Of a stretch of 64,000 bases of DNA, positions 50,101 through 63,300 are shown piece after piece. Source of the DNA: Tetranychus cinnabarinus (Eukaryota; Arthropoda; Arachnida; Trombidiformes; Tetranychidae); the NCBI GenBank assembly GCA_022266195.1, contig WHVY01000003.1:2232001-2296000 (forward strand), read 5' to 3'. The position numbers and the translations under genes were made by a program. Position 1 is the first letter of the stretch, and each line of letters begins with the position of its first letter. Below the pieces are notes generated by a model. It made no database searches and was not told where the DNA came from. It saw only the letters and a list, made by a program, of their open reading frames with translations.

Positions 50101-50321
50101 GCTTCTGTTGCTGTAGTTGAGGCTGAAGCTGAGGGTGAGGAAGCAGAGGACAACTTGTCGGCTAGAGATGAGGCAACTGAGGTTGAGGTTGAGGTTGATG
50201 CGGATGATGGTGCGGAGAGATCATCGGAGCATCCAAATCGATCATAGGTAACAGTTGAATTGGTCCAAGAGATGCACGGTGTTAAATTAAAAATCATCAC
50301 ATTATAATCCATAAAATCCAT
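47162..50321 (-). CDS. muscarinic acetylcholine receptor-like GPCR, two exons, probably arthropod B type
   Basis: Exon 1 is 50321-50054 (Kozak GCAACCATGG, in-frame TAA just upstream); exon 2 is 49545-47162. The intron of 508 nt starts GTATGTG and ends CTTTTTCTTGCAG. The joined protein is 883 aa. The N-terminus has NLT and NST sequons, then a Ser/Ala/Thr-rich run. Seven membrane spans begin at about 131. Key residues are Asp213 (3.32, amine binding), DRY 230-232, Trp821 in CWTPYH, and NPFCY 857-861. The third intracellular loop runs from about 326 to 803, extremely long and Ser/Asn/Gln-rich. The stretches RYCSVKIPAKYRNWRTKKK and CYVNSPVNP mark a muscarinic-type receptor. His214 (3.33) and His825 (6.52) replace the Tyr and Asn of vertebrate muscarinic receptors, consistent with the arthropod B type, which couples to Gi/o and responds poorly to classical muscarinic drugs. 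The subtype is from memory. GTG at 49519 is internal, not a start. Confidence 0.92.
49546..50053 (-). other. intron of the muscarinic-type receptor gene
   Basis: It splits a Gly/Ala codon (G then CC, giving Ala) between the Ser-rich N-terminal exon and the receptor body. The acceptor has a strong pyrimidine tract. Reading through without splicing gives stops, so the two exons must be joined. Confidence 0.85.
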
Positions 50322-53300
50322 GGTTGCTTAATTTTTCTCCTCTTTTTGTTCAACAATGTTTGTACACACATTTGTAGTCCCAATTAATGTAAAAATGCCA
50401 GAGAAAGAAAAGAGAAGCAAAAAAAACTCAATAATGAAGATGTTGAATGAATGATGAAAATGAACAGAATGAAAGAAGGAAAATAGTGATGAACACGTAA
50501 CAGAGTTCAGCAGAGAGAGAGAGAAGAAAGAGACTGCTCACAATCATTTTCATCATCTTTGCATGACCCATGTTTTCAGTTTCAGAACTTTTTCTCTCTC
50601 TCTCTCTCTCTCTTTCATCATCATCATTACAAGCTCTCATTATCCTGTGATAATGTTTTTTTACCTTTCCTTTCCTTGAGAAAAAATGCATTCCAAGCGA
50701 TTTCCCTCCCAACGAATTCCGAACAAAATTTCCAACGAAATGCTCGACAAAATTTTCCGCTTCATTAAACCGGTCAAAAAATTGGAACAAAGTTGCAAAT
50801 TCGAAATGCAAAATTCGCTGATAACTCAATCGATTCATATTCATTGGAAAATCCTTGTTATCTCATCTCGGAATTTGATTACAAATTACTATTCTTTTTT
50901 CTTACGAAATATTAGAGTTGAACTTTTCTCTGATTTCATTCACAGGGAATGATGGATCAAAATTGAGATGAAATGGTAAAGAAGAAAAATGTTTATCAGT
51001 TTCATCTCAAGAAAATTTTGTTATCAAAGGAAATGCTGGGAGGAAAGAAAAATGATTCCCAAGGAATGAACTTTGCTTCTTCCATTCACCTTGATAATGG
51101 TTTGGTTTTGGGTGAATTTTGCAAACTAAATAAAAACTGAATCCAACTAATGTTTAGGAAAAAATTGATATTTACAGTTATCTATAAACTATACAACATT
51201 TCAATATCAAATCTCAATATTAGCACGATAAATGAAAATATCATGCGTCCATCTATACATATCAATGAACTTTTTTTTACTCATTTCATTCCATTGAATT
51301 GAGAAGTGAGAAGAAGAATTTTTTTTTCTTCATCACTTTTTTGCTCTTCTTCTTCTTTTCGGTGATGAACCTTTCAATTTATTCTTTGTTGTGGTGCACA
51401 CTCATTGTTCAATGAAGAGAGAAAAATGTTCAATCATGACCACAGTTTTAGACTCAACAATGGTTGTCCATGTTTATCATGATCATCAGTGTTCAATTGT
51501 GAAACCACAAGTTGATTGAATCTTTCAATTCTAATAGTTTCCTTTGGACGAAAAATGAAACGTAACTTTTTTTTCCGTTTGAAATGACATTTTCTTTTCT
51601 CACAATTTTCAATTTCAAGCCCTTTCTAATCAGAATAATCTCTAGCCACTGAGTGCAAGGTTGAGGTGAAGAAAGAATTTGGCAAAAAATGGAAAAAATT
51701 GAAAAATCAATTTTAAACTTGCAAACCTTTTCCCCCCTTCAAACCCTTTATTCAACTTGAAATGTTTCATTATTCATTTTCACCTCAACCTTAATCAACC
51801 CTGAACCTTGTTCATTGTTTCAAGTTGTTTAAAGAAGAAATTTTTTTTGTTCTTTCCGTTTCAACTTTTTCTCTCTTGTTCAACCCAAACTTATTAATAG
51901 AAGATGAACGCTTTTCCTCTGATAACGAATCACAAAAGGTTATGAATATATCCTGTGGCTCATGAATCTGCCTCGAGTGTTTTCCTTTTTTCATCGCCAA
52001 TTTAACTTTAATTAGAAATGTTGGAGCGTCCAATCAAGGAAAAGCTGAAAGACAATGGAAATTAATTTACATTTTAAACGATCATGAAAATTGTTTATGC
52101 AAATTGACATTCAACTTTTTCTCATTATTATCATTCTTGTGCATGAAAAAAAGTAAACCAAGAAACAAAGACTAAAGAATACATTTTATCCTCTTCTATT
52201 ATTTTCATCGTCATATTTAATTGATAAATTGACAAGCATGAGAAGAAAAAGGACGATGAAAGAATTAACGTTGAAATGACTTTATCAGCAACTCTTTTCT
52301 TAACAACCATTCAAAGGGTAAAGTTGACAATTAATCAGCACTTTGCACTTGTCAAAATTGATGCATTTCATTCAATTGTTGGTTTACATTTTCAAGCCAA
52401 TCAACTTCAATTATCTTTCCATTTGTTTTCCTCTGATTGCGTCCAATGTGTCCTGCACTCGACAAGTCTTGTTGCCTGTTGAAACTGTTGATGGATCAAG
52501 TTGCCAATTAATTAGGTAAAAGGGTGAAAGTGAGAAATTTAATTTCATCAAATTCACTGAGAAACAAAAAAGTTGAAGAGGAAAAGGTTGCATAAAGAAA
52601 GGTTAAAGAGTTGCAAGTCAAAGGTAAAGCAAAGTTTCTGTAGAGTGTAAAGTAAATGAAAGTCAAGGTTGAAGGAACGATAAGCGATCCCAAAGGGCTG
52701 AGAAAAGGTTGCAAGTTGAGTGAGAAGTAGATAATTGTAAAGAGTGCAGGTGATGATGAGTTAAAGACAAGTGAGAATAATCAATGATGAAAGATTAAAA
52801 CGGTAATTCTTTTGATTTCTTTTCTCTTCTTCTCCTTCTCCTGAGAATCAACAAATTCCTGAAAAGCTAAAGGTAGCCAAGTTGAATGTAGTAGCATTAA
52901 TTTGAATTTTATTAAGAATAATGATTGAAGAAGAAGATGGAAAAAGTTGAATGAATATTGCACAAGAGTAACGTTATCATCATGCTCATTATCATGTAAT
53001 AATAGTTTTGTTCATTTTTTATCAATTTTTCCTCCTTTTCTTTCTTCACCTCAACTCTTTACCATTTTTGACTTATTTAAACATGTTTGTTTCATTACAA
53101 GATTACAAAATTCAATTTTATGTAAAAATTGATAAACTTGTTGTTGGCTTCAATAACAATGTAACAACCAAAAAAGCATCAACATGAAAAGGTTGAAACC
53201 AGAGGAAAAAAAGTGTTTCAATGATAATGAGGCAACAAGAATGAAGGTGAAGAAAAAAGTGAAACATTTTTGAGGCTAAAATTGATTTTCAAAATTGAAT

Positions 53301-56300
53301 TATTATCAAGCTGTAAAATGAATAAATATTCAAGGTGTTGATGGGAAAGAAAATGAGATGAAAAAGGTTGACTAGTAACAGGGAAAAAACAGCAGTTGAA
53401 GTTGAACAAAAATTTCGATTCTACCTTTACGTTCAACATTCCAATGAAACTTTTCTCCTTCCCTGTTAATGCATGGATTTGTAGACGTATTTCTGCAGAA
53501 TTTCATTGAGAAAGGAAAAGAGAGATTTGACATTTTTTTCTGTTCGACATTTCAAATTATTTCATCATTGTGTGTATTTATATTTTTACGGATTGTTTCA
53601 CTTTTACTTTTGCTTTTTACCTTTGCCATTCCATTTCAAGTTGAATGAAAAATGTTGACATGTAAAGAGTTGTTCAACTAGAGATGTAACTATTAGTTGG
53701 CCTGTAATGAAAGCAAATAACAAAAATTTCACCTTTTCTCTCTTTTTCTACTCATTTGATTCCAATCTTTTCTGTCTTTTTTTCCCTCTTCTTTCTTTTT
53801 TCCTCTAAAACTCGTTCATCTGATGTAATGACACGAAATCAACAAGGTGAAATAACCCTGAAGCATTGGTGCATTTTCAATGCAACCATTTTCATCTTTT
53901 AATGTGTATCAATATATGCATTCTCATTTCGTCCCATTTCTTCTGTTTTTGTTTCTCCAAGTCAAAACATTTCCAATTGCAAATGCCTCGGGTTTTCATG
54001 GAGAAAAAAGTTGAAATGATTTCATGAATGTATCTCGTAAACTCTTTTTTATTACTTTTCCACTTTTCATGCAAAATTTCCATTTACTTTTAATTCGATG
54101 GTCCAAATGTTTCTAAAATAATGCCATTTCTCAACAAATGTTGACAACAAATCGGTCATCAGAGAGCATTCAAGACAAATTAACTAAAAATGATAGCAAA
54201 ATGAGCTCAACATTTAGATTGTCAAATGTTTACGAAACGAAGAGTTTTTAAACGAAATTCAATTCTTCTTTCAGCTTAGCTGACGACTGAATAGACAACC
54301 TTCAAAGTCGCAAAAACTTCAAATTCAAAGATTTAAAAGTTTTCTTTTGCAAAATTGAAGATTACTTGATGTATTGGGAAATAACTAATTTTGAAATTAG
54401 ATCTTGAAATGCAATTCCTTTTTAGTGAAGATGAAACCAGATAAAGTTGATTCTGAGATTGAGTTTTAGTTTTTCTTGACTGACTTTCATTTAGTCAAGT
54501 TTCAATGCAATTTGACAATTATTGATAAACATTGAAATACATTGAAATTGTTTTCACTGTTAATCCAGCTTTGGTTAAATAACATTTTCCAGTCGAAAAT
54601 AATCGGAAAAGTTGAAAATAAATTGCTACAGTGTGTAAATTGGAGTTTTGGGAAAAGATAATTTTACTGAAAATCTTAATAAACTAGACTGAAGATTAGC
54701 TTGAAACTTTGAAACACTGTTATTATATGGGAAATCAGAGCATTTCTTTTTTTTAATGAAATTTAAATGCGCAAATGGTAACCTTATACTAAGTTAAAGC
54801 TACTGTTAACCTCGAAACTTTCCTATTTAAAGCAACATTAATTTCAACATCACACCATTATCATAATGATTGGTTAATATTGAAAGCAAATTATAATTGA
54901 TAAATGTCGAAAGGGTTTAGTTGAACAAATTAAAATAAATGATGAAAAGTTGAGCTTGAATCGAGTAAACAATTTCTCTTCTTTTATCGCAGTTTAATTT
55001 TGCAATTTATTTGCTACTAGATTGCCAGCAATAAATATTCACTCCCAGTCATTCCCAATCTTTGAATAACCATTAAAAGAGAAACAAATTTTCTTTCAAC
55101 TTTTTCTTTCAGTTCAAGTTTACACTTGCAAATCTTAAAGAAACTGTAAATGGAGAGAGCATTGAATACTGAATGGAAGTCCAAAGTGAAAGTCCGAAAT
55201 GGAATATTTTTAAGAACTTGTTTTGCTTATAAAGCTGAGAATTTTCATAACTTGGATTTGGAAAAGTTTTCAAACTAATTTTTTCTTCATTAGCAAACTC
55301 GAGATAATTTAATGGGCAGTTATTTATTGTGTTATTTAACTCGAAACTTTGAGTAAAGATTTTTGCTGCTTATTTTATGTTTCTTTGTAAAGTTGGGTGA
55401 AAAATAAATGAAAGAAAGTGAATCAGTTTTCAGTCTCTAAGTGCATTTCATTGTCAGAAAGTAAAATGATGAGCTTTCAGGCATTTTGTGGTGAAACTTT
55501 TCATCTTCATCACAATCATCACAATGATCGTCTTCTCTTTTTTTGTGCACAGACAAACTCACTTTTCCTTTCACTTTAGTCTCCTTTTTATTCCTACAGT
55601 TGCAGTCACTTTTGTCACATTTGAGCTTCTCCTGTTATGACTTGGTGTAAGTATGTTTTGTTGCTTCCCTTGAACCTGAAAGCTTTTCTAATTGGCTTGG
55701 ATATAAAATTGTTTGTGTTGGAAACAGTAATGGTTTTTGATGCTATCCAGTGGCAGGGAAATGGCAAGGAATGGAGAGAGTGAAAAGGGCAAGGGTAGAC
55801 GAAAAGATGAGACTGGGGAAAGATGAGGAAAGGAGTGAAAGAATGGAGAGCCAACAAAAAGGAAGGAAAACGAAATGATTAGATGTGAAGGAAGAAGAAT
55901 AGGAAAGGAGTGAATGAGTGAACGAAAAAGATTGAACCTGAATAGATGTGCTTTGACTGTTATTGGCATTGAATTGTCAGCCTGAAAATTAGTTGAAAGT
56001 GTAATTTGTTAAATATATCTGACAACAGCAACTTATAAAGGTTAGTTTGGTGGTGAACAGTTTGACCTGTGATGCTTGTTTTATGCTTCCCGGTAACACA
56101 TTGTAAACGTCTTGTTGAATGTCAAACCATTTCAACTACTTCAAGCCTCAACACCTCAATTGGATATTTTTATCTTTCCCAACCTTCGAACTGTTATTAG
56201 TGATTAATCTTCGTTTTTTGCTTCTTTACTGCAATTTGATACAAGTTATAACATTGCATGATGCAAATATGCTATTAATGATAAGAAATTTAATCTTTTA

Positions 56301-57340
56301 TTGGCTTAGCATCATGTCGAAGTAGATTGAAAAAGTTGAGCAAAAAGTTTTTAATCCATTCGAGAAATGCCATTCGATCATCACTTAATGAAACCTTAAT
56401 TTGAGATCATGTTGAAGTTCAATTTCTATTAATATATTCAATAGTTTTGAAATAGTCTTTGATTCATGGTCGATTCTTGACTATTCTTCTATGAGATGAT
56501 ATCGAGCAATTGTAATTATTCAAATTTTTTTCTCATTAACTTTCGATATTTTTGTGCTTCTAATAGTTGAGAGGCTGACTCGTTGAAAGTATATTTTGGT
56601 GGACATTGGTGGACATTTTTCATGCATTTATGACCTTTTATGTAGATTAAAATGGTGATTAGTGATGGTTTAATTTGATCTCAATTGAGGCAAAAATGCA
56701 ATTCGTGATTTATTCAGATTGGTCCCGGTTTCATCTCTTGATTTATTGTATATTCAACATTTATCACTTTGCTCATTATTATTCCTACAGGAAATGTTGA
56801 TTTTCATTTCATTATCTTATCCAATCTTTTAATTAGAGGTTGAAAGTCAGATTAATTTTCACTTGTTATCATCATCATGATTGCGATCATCATTCCCTTA
56901 TCATAATTTAGCTTCAATTGTAACCATGATATACTGTCTGTTGTATTTGGACAAAAAATTGAGTTCACTACGAGACAAAAACTATTATCTTGTTCTCCAT
57001 TTACATTGATCAATCACTTAAAATATGTTATTAACAGGCTGGTCATGATAAAAGAGAAGCAAAAAATGAATAATAATAATATGCTATGCTAGTATAATCT
57101 TTTTATTCCCAAAACTAATCTCTTCATTGAATTAATCTAACTGTATATTGTCACGGACTCCTTCTGATACAGATGAAGATGGACTGTAAATGATATCAAA
57201 TCAAACAAAAAAGACGAAAAAATCAATCAATTCGTAAAGTTGTAAAAGCATGCATCAAACAATGTGTTACAAACCTAACCAGCTATGTAAACATCGGAAT
57301 TAAACACATTTATTGCATAAAACCTGTAAAATTTGAAAAT
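50322..57340. other. gene-poor sequence upstream of the receptor
   Basis: No supported exon. Microsatellites are present: (GA)n at 50511-50525 and (CT)n at 50590-50613 followed by CATCATCAT. Open frames here are low-complexity. Regulatory DNA or 5' untranslated exons of the receptor gene could lie here. Confidence 0.4.
50590..50613. repeat. (CT)n microsatellite
   Basis: A pure CT run of about a dozen units, followed by a short ATC run. About 70 nt before it, at 50511-50525, is a GA run, so the two could pair. It lies about 270 nt upstream of the receptor start; GA/CT repeats near promoters can bind GAGA-type factors. Confidence 0.85.
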
Positions 57341-57354
57341 CTAGACTTATGTCC

Positions 57355-57384
57355 GCTATATAAACGCTGGTCTTTCAACTGTTG
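57355..57384 (+). promoter_or_regulatory. orphan TATA-type core promoter
   Basis: CTATATAAACGC near 57355-57366 is a strong TATA box, and TCAACTGTTG follows at normal initiator distance. Downstream, ATG 57446 opens only a 27-residue frame (MYAHDTVFMKIIMLQCVAKS...). It may drive a non-coding or very small gene, or be chance. Confidence 0.25.
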
Positions 57385-57399
57385 TATTACGACTAGCTC

Positions 57400-60300
57400 T
57401 AACTCCAATTGCAATTCAACAAACCAATTTCTTTAACTCTTCTAGATGTACGCACATGATACCGTTTTTATGAAGATTATTATGCTACAGTGTGTTGCAA
57501 AATCGTATTCAGTTAGAATTGGCAATTGATGAACATTCAACAAGCTAAAATCGCAAACATTCATCAAATTAAAAGAAAAATTCGATTCCAAATCATGAAC
57601 AATTTCAATTTTGTAGATAGCAAAAATTCCGACATCAAGTTATAGTTATGGCTGTTGTTTCCACCCTGAATTGTGACAAAGATGCATCGTTATTATTGAC
57701 AATCATGTTTAATTTAGCGACGAAAAATTATTAACCCATTTTCTGAACAATTAACTTGCATATCAATCATGGCGAATTGTTTGTTCAATAAAAATTGAAT
57801 AATCAGCTTTTAGCAGCAACAAAGACATGAAGACATTACAGGCAAAGTTGATGTTGAAAAATTTTGCATAAAACAAAAGTAAGACTTTCTTTACTGGCAA
57901 ACTTTTCATCATGCTAATGCTATTAATATAATTCAGTCTGAATTAATTATTTACAATCATTTTTCTATCTCTTTTTTGCGGTTCATTTTCTTTTCCTTTG
58001 CAGCAGACAGAAAGCAAAAAAGACATTTCACGATTCAAGATTCTGGAATAAAGCAAGTCAAAAAGTTAACACTTATTTTACATGAATGATAATATCATTA
58101 TACACTCAACTGCCAAATGTAAATGGTACAAGAAAAAAGAAGAGGAAAAATCTCTTTGGATTGACAGTTTTGTTTGGAATTAATTTTGCCATCATTTTTG
58201 ATTTGCAACTGTATTTCATGTGATTAAGCCGAGACAACTCTTGTCCTGTCAGACGATGAGACGATATTGCAGGAGGCAAAAAACGAGACGAATCTTTGAA
58301 TAGTTTTTTGGTAATACAAGAGTGAAGACAGATTTGAAATTGAAAATTGGTTGCTCTTTAAAGAGTTAAATTAAATTTCAAACTTTTCATTTCTCGATTT
58401 GAAGGAAAGAAAGGAAAATGACATTTCATAATCAATAAACATTTTGCCACTTGCCAGATGAAGAAGAAAATTATTCATAAATTTCCTCTCTTATTTCATC
58501 AAGTTGAACATCTTTATTGTTGATCTTGTTCCATGTTCAATGGTTTACCTTTTCATCTTGACTGACTCAAGTGGCTTCCTTTATTATTAAATTGTGACGT
58601 TGAGTTGTTATCGATTAGTTTCAAGTTTGATTAGGTGTTTTCTAGCTTGACCAGCCAATCGTAATCGTTTTATTATTAATATACATCTATTGAGGTAAAA
58701 TTACATGGAAAAGTTGTAGATGGAAGAAGGAAAGAAAATCATGAAAATTCTCGAGACTTAATCATCTTCTGATGATGAATAATTTCATTGAATTGTCAGT
58801 CAGAATATTGATTGTTCTGGTTACCCAATTGCCCGAGGATTTGTTGACCTTGACCTGATTTGTACTCAAATTTGTTCATCAAGACTACCAACTACAGGTC
58901 AAACATATGCATTACAATAGTCTTGTTGAGTTTCCATGTAAAGAGTTTTGTTGAAACAAGAAATGATTTTTATCCAAATGAAAACAATAATAAACAACTA
59001 ATTAAATGAAGTTATTTGAATAGTTTTTTTTCTCACTTCACAAAGAGTGATGAGAATCGAATTTCTTTTTTTTCTTTTTTTACTCCGGTTCATGTTAAAA
59101 ATAGCGCAACTTTATTTACACTCATTTTCACAGATTTGTCAAAGGTAAATCTAGATGGTAAAACTGATGAAGATGAACAACAAAAGGTATATCAGATGGA
59201 AGATAACAAGTTCGAGTTTATCTTCTTATTTTATCTCTTTTGTTTTTCTTCCTTTTCTTCAGACTAACAGGTTTTCTGCTTTTATCTCCTCCTTCCCTGT
59301 TGCTGTTCACCAATTTCATAGAGTGTAAGAAAACTGTCAAGAAGAAGGTAAAGTAAAAAAGTCTTTACCAGTAGGGATTTATTATTGAATAATCAACTTG
59401 ATTCAAGAATGTGAAACAAAATGCTATCGGAGAGAAGCAGAAACAAAGTTTTCTCTGTAAATCTGTTTAAAACGAATCAGAAAGGATGAATGAGTTTAAA
59501 AAGAGTGATGAACAACAAGGCAATAGAAAGGTATAAAAACAAGAAAAGATCATCATTTTCATCATCTCTGCATGACCATGTTTTTAGATTCATCTGAGTT
59601 ATTTATTTCTTCATGTCAACCTGTTTACTCTTCATGAACCCAAATCTTTTTTTTCATCTTTCCATCTCATTCTCAGCATCCTTTGGTTACTTTTTTACCC
59701 TCTTTCATAGAAACAGAAGCCGACTGATAACACTGAGAATAAGATGATGATGCTATAAAAAAGATCGAAAAAGAGACAAAAAATGAGAATAAAAGGGAAA
59801 TTTCACTGAAGTACATGATTGATGCTATATTTTAATCTCGAAGGAAATATTTTTATCGCTGTGAACTAAAATAGAAACAGTTTGGCAAAATGAAGATAAT
59901 TAACGAAGTGAAATCAAGAGAAAATATTGTTTAATTTTAACAATTTTCAGTCAACAAAGTTCACAACTGTCAACTATGATTTCATCTGTGACAAGATCAA
60001 ATGCTGAGAGGTAAAAATAATATCAAACAGTGATTCAAGATGATTCTCAGATATCAATAATGTTGTGATACAGAAGCAAAATATGCCTAGTTGAGCGAGC
60101 AGCATCACAACATCTTGTCAGTTATCCTTATCATCTAATTGTCTCCAGTGATAAAATTTCTATCATTACATCTATCCTTTCAAATAAATGGTCAATAGTC
60201 TTTTCTCGATACTAGTCGACTAAACTTCAAGTTACAGCTCAAGCTTATCCAAGTCAAATCTATTCTAAACTTTTCCCTGTTGCCTCAGCAAATAAGTTCA

Positions 60301-63300
60301 AATCACAAAGACTTTGTGTACAATCAACATGTAATCCAAGTATCCAAAACCCAGAACAAGATGAAGATAAAACATTGAACAATAGCAAATAAAACACCAA
60401 TTGCTCTCAAAGCTTTCCTTGGACTTTCCGTAGACGCAACTCTCAAGGAAAAAGTACTGATACTTAAGAAGCAACTCGAGCCCGTGCTAAGTTGTGCTTC
60501 ACGGTGTTTTTTAGACCCTCTAGACTACTAACAGAAACGTAACATTGAATTGCAATGCAATACAAGTTGAAGCTTCATGATTGACCGAGATGTCAAGTGC
60601 AAGTAGGTTCAATGTCAACCTAGCTACTAGTCAGGAACAGGCAGCAACATCTTGCTAATTCAGCCTTTCGTGTGGCAAGACAAAAGTTGGGTTCCTTACT
60701 TTCCATATTTTTCACTAACAAAAGAATCGTTTAACGAATTTTTAATGAAAATTTAACCTTCCATCTTAACATTATTTTAATGCCTGTAAATTATCTTTTA
60801 TTGGACAAAAATGTATGCACATGAGAAGTACTGTAAAGCATACATTAAAACTTGAGAAGAGTATAATGAGAATGAAATTAAGTTTCATCATCAGTAAATC
60901 ATAATCACCATAATGTAGCTATTTTTACCTTCATCCAGTTCATCATCATTCTCACCTTTACCTTTTCTAACCTTTTTCTCATTTAACGTCCATCAAAAAA
61001 ACCTGAAATCAAATGAGGTAAGCAACTGGGATGTAATAGAGAAAAAGTTAACATGAAATTTGATTAACCAAGCTCAATGGAATAAATAAAGTGACGATGA
61101 AAATGTAAACCAAGAGCAAGCAAAAAAAAAGAAAATGTGAAGAGAAGAAGAGAGAAAAAATAGTTTTCCAACTCATTGTTCTCATTGTTTATCAATGAAC
61201 ACCTTTAGGGAACATTGATATTCTTTTATTCTTCTCACTTTAATTGTCTTTTGCACACTTTATTTTTCATCGCCATCTTTTTCATTTCCAACACACCATT
61301 AACAGGATTAAATAAAAGAGGAAAAACTTCGAGCACTCAAAGACAATAGACTACCAATTATCGCAATCAAATTACACATAAAATCAACTTAGCTTGCCAT
61401 TAAAAATTGAGCACAATTCCATTCTTTTCAGGATTACGCTTCAAACTGTCATCAAAACTGATTTGCAAATTAATTTTCACAATCGACTGAATAGACAAGT
61501 CGGATTGTTCAATGTGTTTGATTTTTTTCTCCATCAGAAAAGTACTTTCATTTCAACAATTAAATTCATTTTTAGTTCATTGTTTTGTTGCAATTAGAAT
61601 TGAAATTGCATTTTCGAAATTCATTAGTTTTCTTTCAACGGTTTTATGACGAAAAATTTCTTTCGAGTTACGAAACGATTTTACAACATTTCGTTTAAGT
61701 TTCAAAATAGATGAAAATGATTCAATTTATGTTATCAACTTTTTTTGATTTATCAATGTCACTCTGTAAACATTGGAAGCTTCTGAGCTGGTATCTTGTT
61801 CATTTGTGACTTCAATGAATTCATTATACTAAACTCACAGAACTAATTCATTTGTAAAAGTGCAAGTTCAACAGAGAATGATTTCCATTCTGTTGTAAAC
61901 TATCAAGGAAACCATGTGAAACTAAGTATTACATATGAAAATAATGCTGATGAAAGTCTAATGATAATGAGTTTAATGTTAATGACGATCAAGAACATCA
62001 TTGATATCACAGGGTTAAATGCATTTTCCAGCAAATCTGATGAAAAACTTGAATAAAATAGGAAAATATCTTTACATTAGTACAAATTGAGAAAAGTAAA
62101 TGTCAGATTGGGATTTTGAGCAACAAGAATTTCAGTGACATCAATTAAACCATGTTCAATTGGACCAAGGTTGTAAGATTGTAGACCAAAAATTCATTCA
62201 AAACTTGCAGATTTTCGATGACCATAAGTGAATTTCCAAATGCATTACAAGTTATAAATGATGAGAAAATCCTGAAAAGTTGTTTCAGCAGTTTTGAGTT
62301 CGGTTCAGCATTGTCCAAATGTTTTTTCCTCTTTAGATAAATTTTCTATCCTGGAGTGATATTCAACAAAACAGCCCACTAAAGGTTGGAAAAAGTTTTA
62401 CAAACAATTTCTCAATGATAAACAACGGATACGATGGACATGAGAATTGCACTTTTGTCAACAAAGAGCAATCCTTTTCTTTTTACTGAAACTTCTGATT
62501 CAACTCAACATGCTAATGGCAATTTTAAACTATCAGAGCTAAATGATGAAATTTAAAGTCACTGAAAATGGGTAAAGTGAGTGCAACAGAAAAGTGGAAA
62601 ATTGAAAAAAGTGAAAAATGAAAGCTAACATTGTTTATTGTTTTTGATTCATGAGAAAGAGGTGAAACAAAACATGCTAATAATGAACAATAATGATTAT
62701 AACGATGATAATAATGGTTAAGGTAATAGTTGTTGATGATGGCAAGAGTAAAAGCTGTCTCTTGTGAGTTTCACTTTGATGAAATGGAAAGAAAAGCAAA
62801 AGAAGAAAAATTGTGTAAAAGTAAATCTCTCATTTCTTTCAGTGTGTTGGCTCAGTGTACCATGAATAAAGTTGTGTGGTATTACATGGTGTCGGGTAAA
62901 AGCAAAAGCCACTGTCATAAACAACTTGAGAAGAGGTAAAGAAAAAAAAGTGTATTCCTTGCAATGGAAAGAGAAATCAGAATAAGAGAAAGTTCTGTAA
63001 ATAACATTACATGAAGGGATCAATGGATAAGAAGAAGAAAAGATGGAAGAAGAAAAAACGGAAAGAAAAAAATGGCAAGAGAAGAAAAAAGAAGCGTAAA
63101 AGTCAATGTAACCTTTCATCGAACCATGTAATAATTGTGAATTACTTGTGATGAGAGAGGAATGAAAGATAAATATTAGATGGTAAATGAAATGAGATGA
63201 AAGGGAAACTGTGAGTGGCTGATGATTTGAATGGCGAATGAATTTATGTTTAAAGAAACACTAAACTTGATGTTGTCTAAATTGGTCAATTACAATATTA

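Noticed and set aside
62718..63119. 133-aa minus-strand frame
   Set aside because: Rich in Phe, Ser and His from simple sequence; no signal, domain or splice context.
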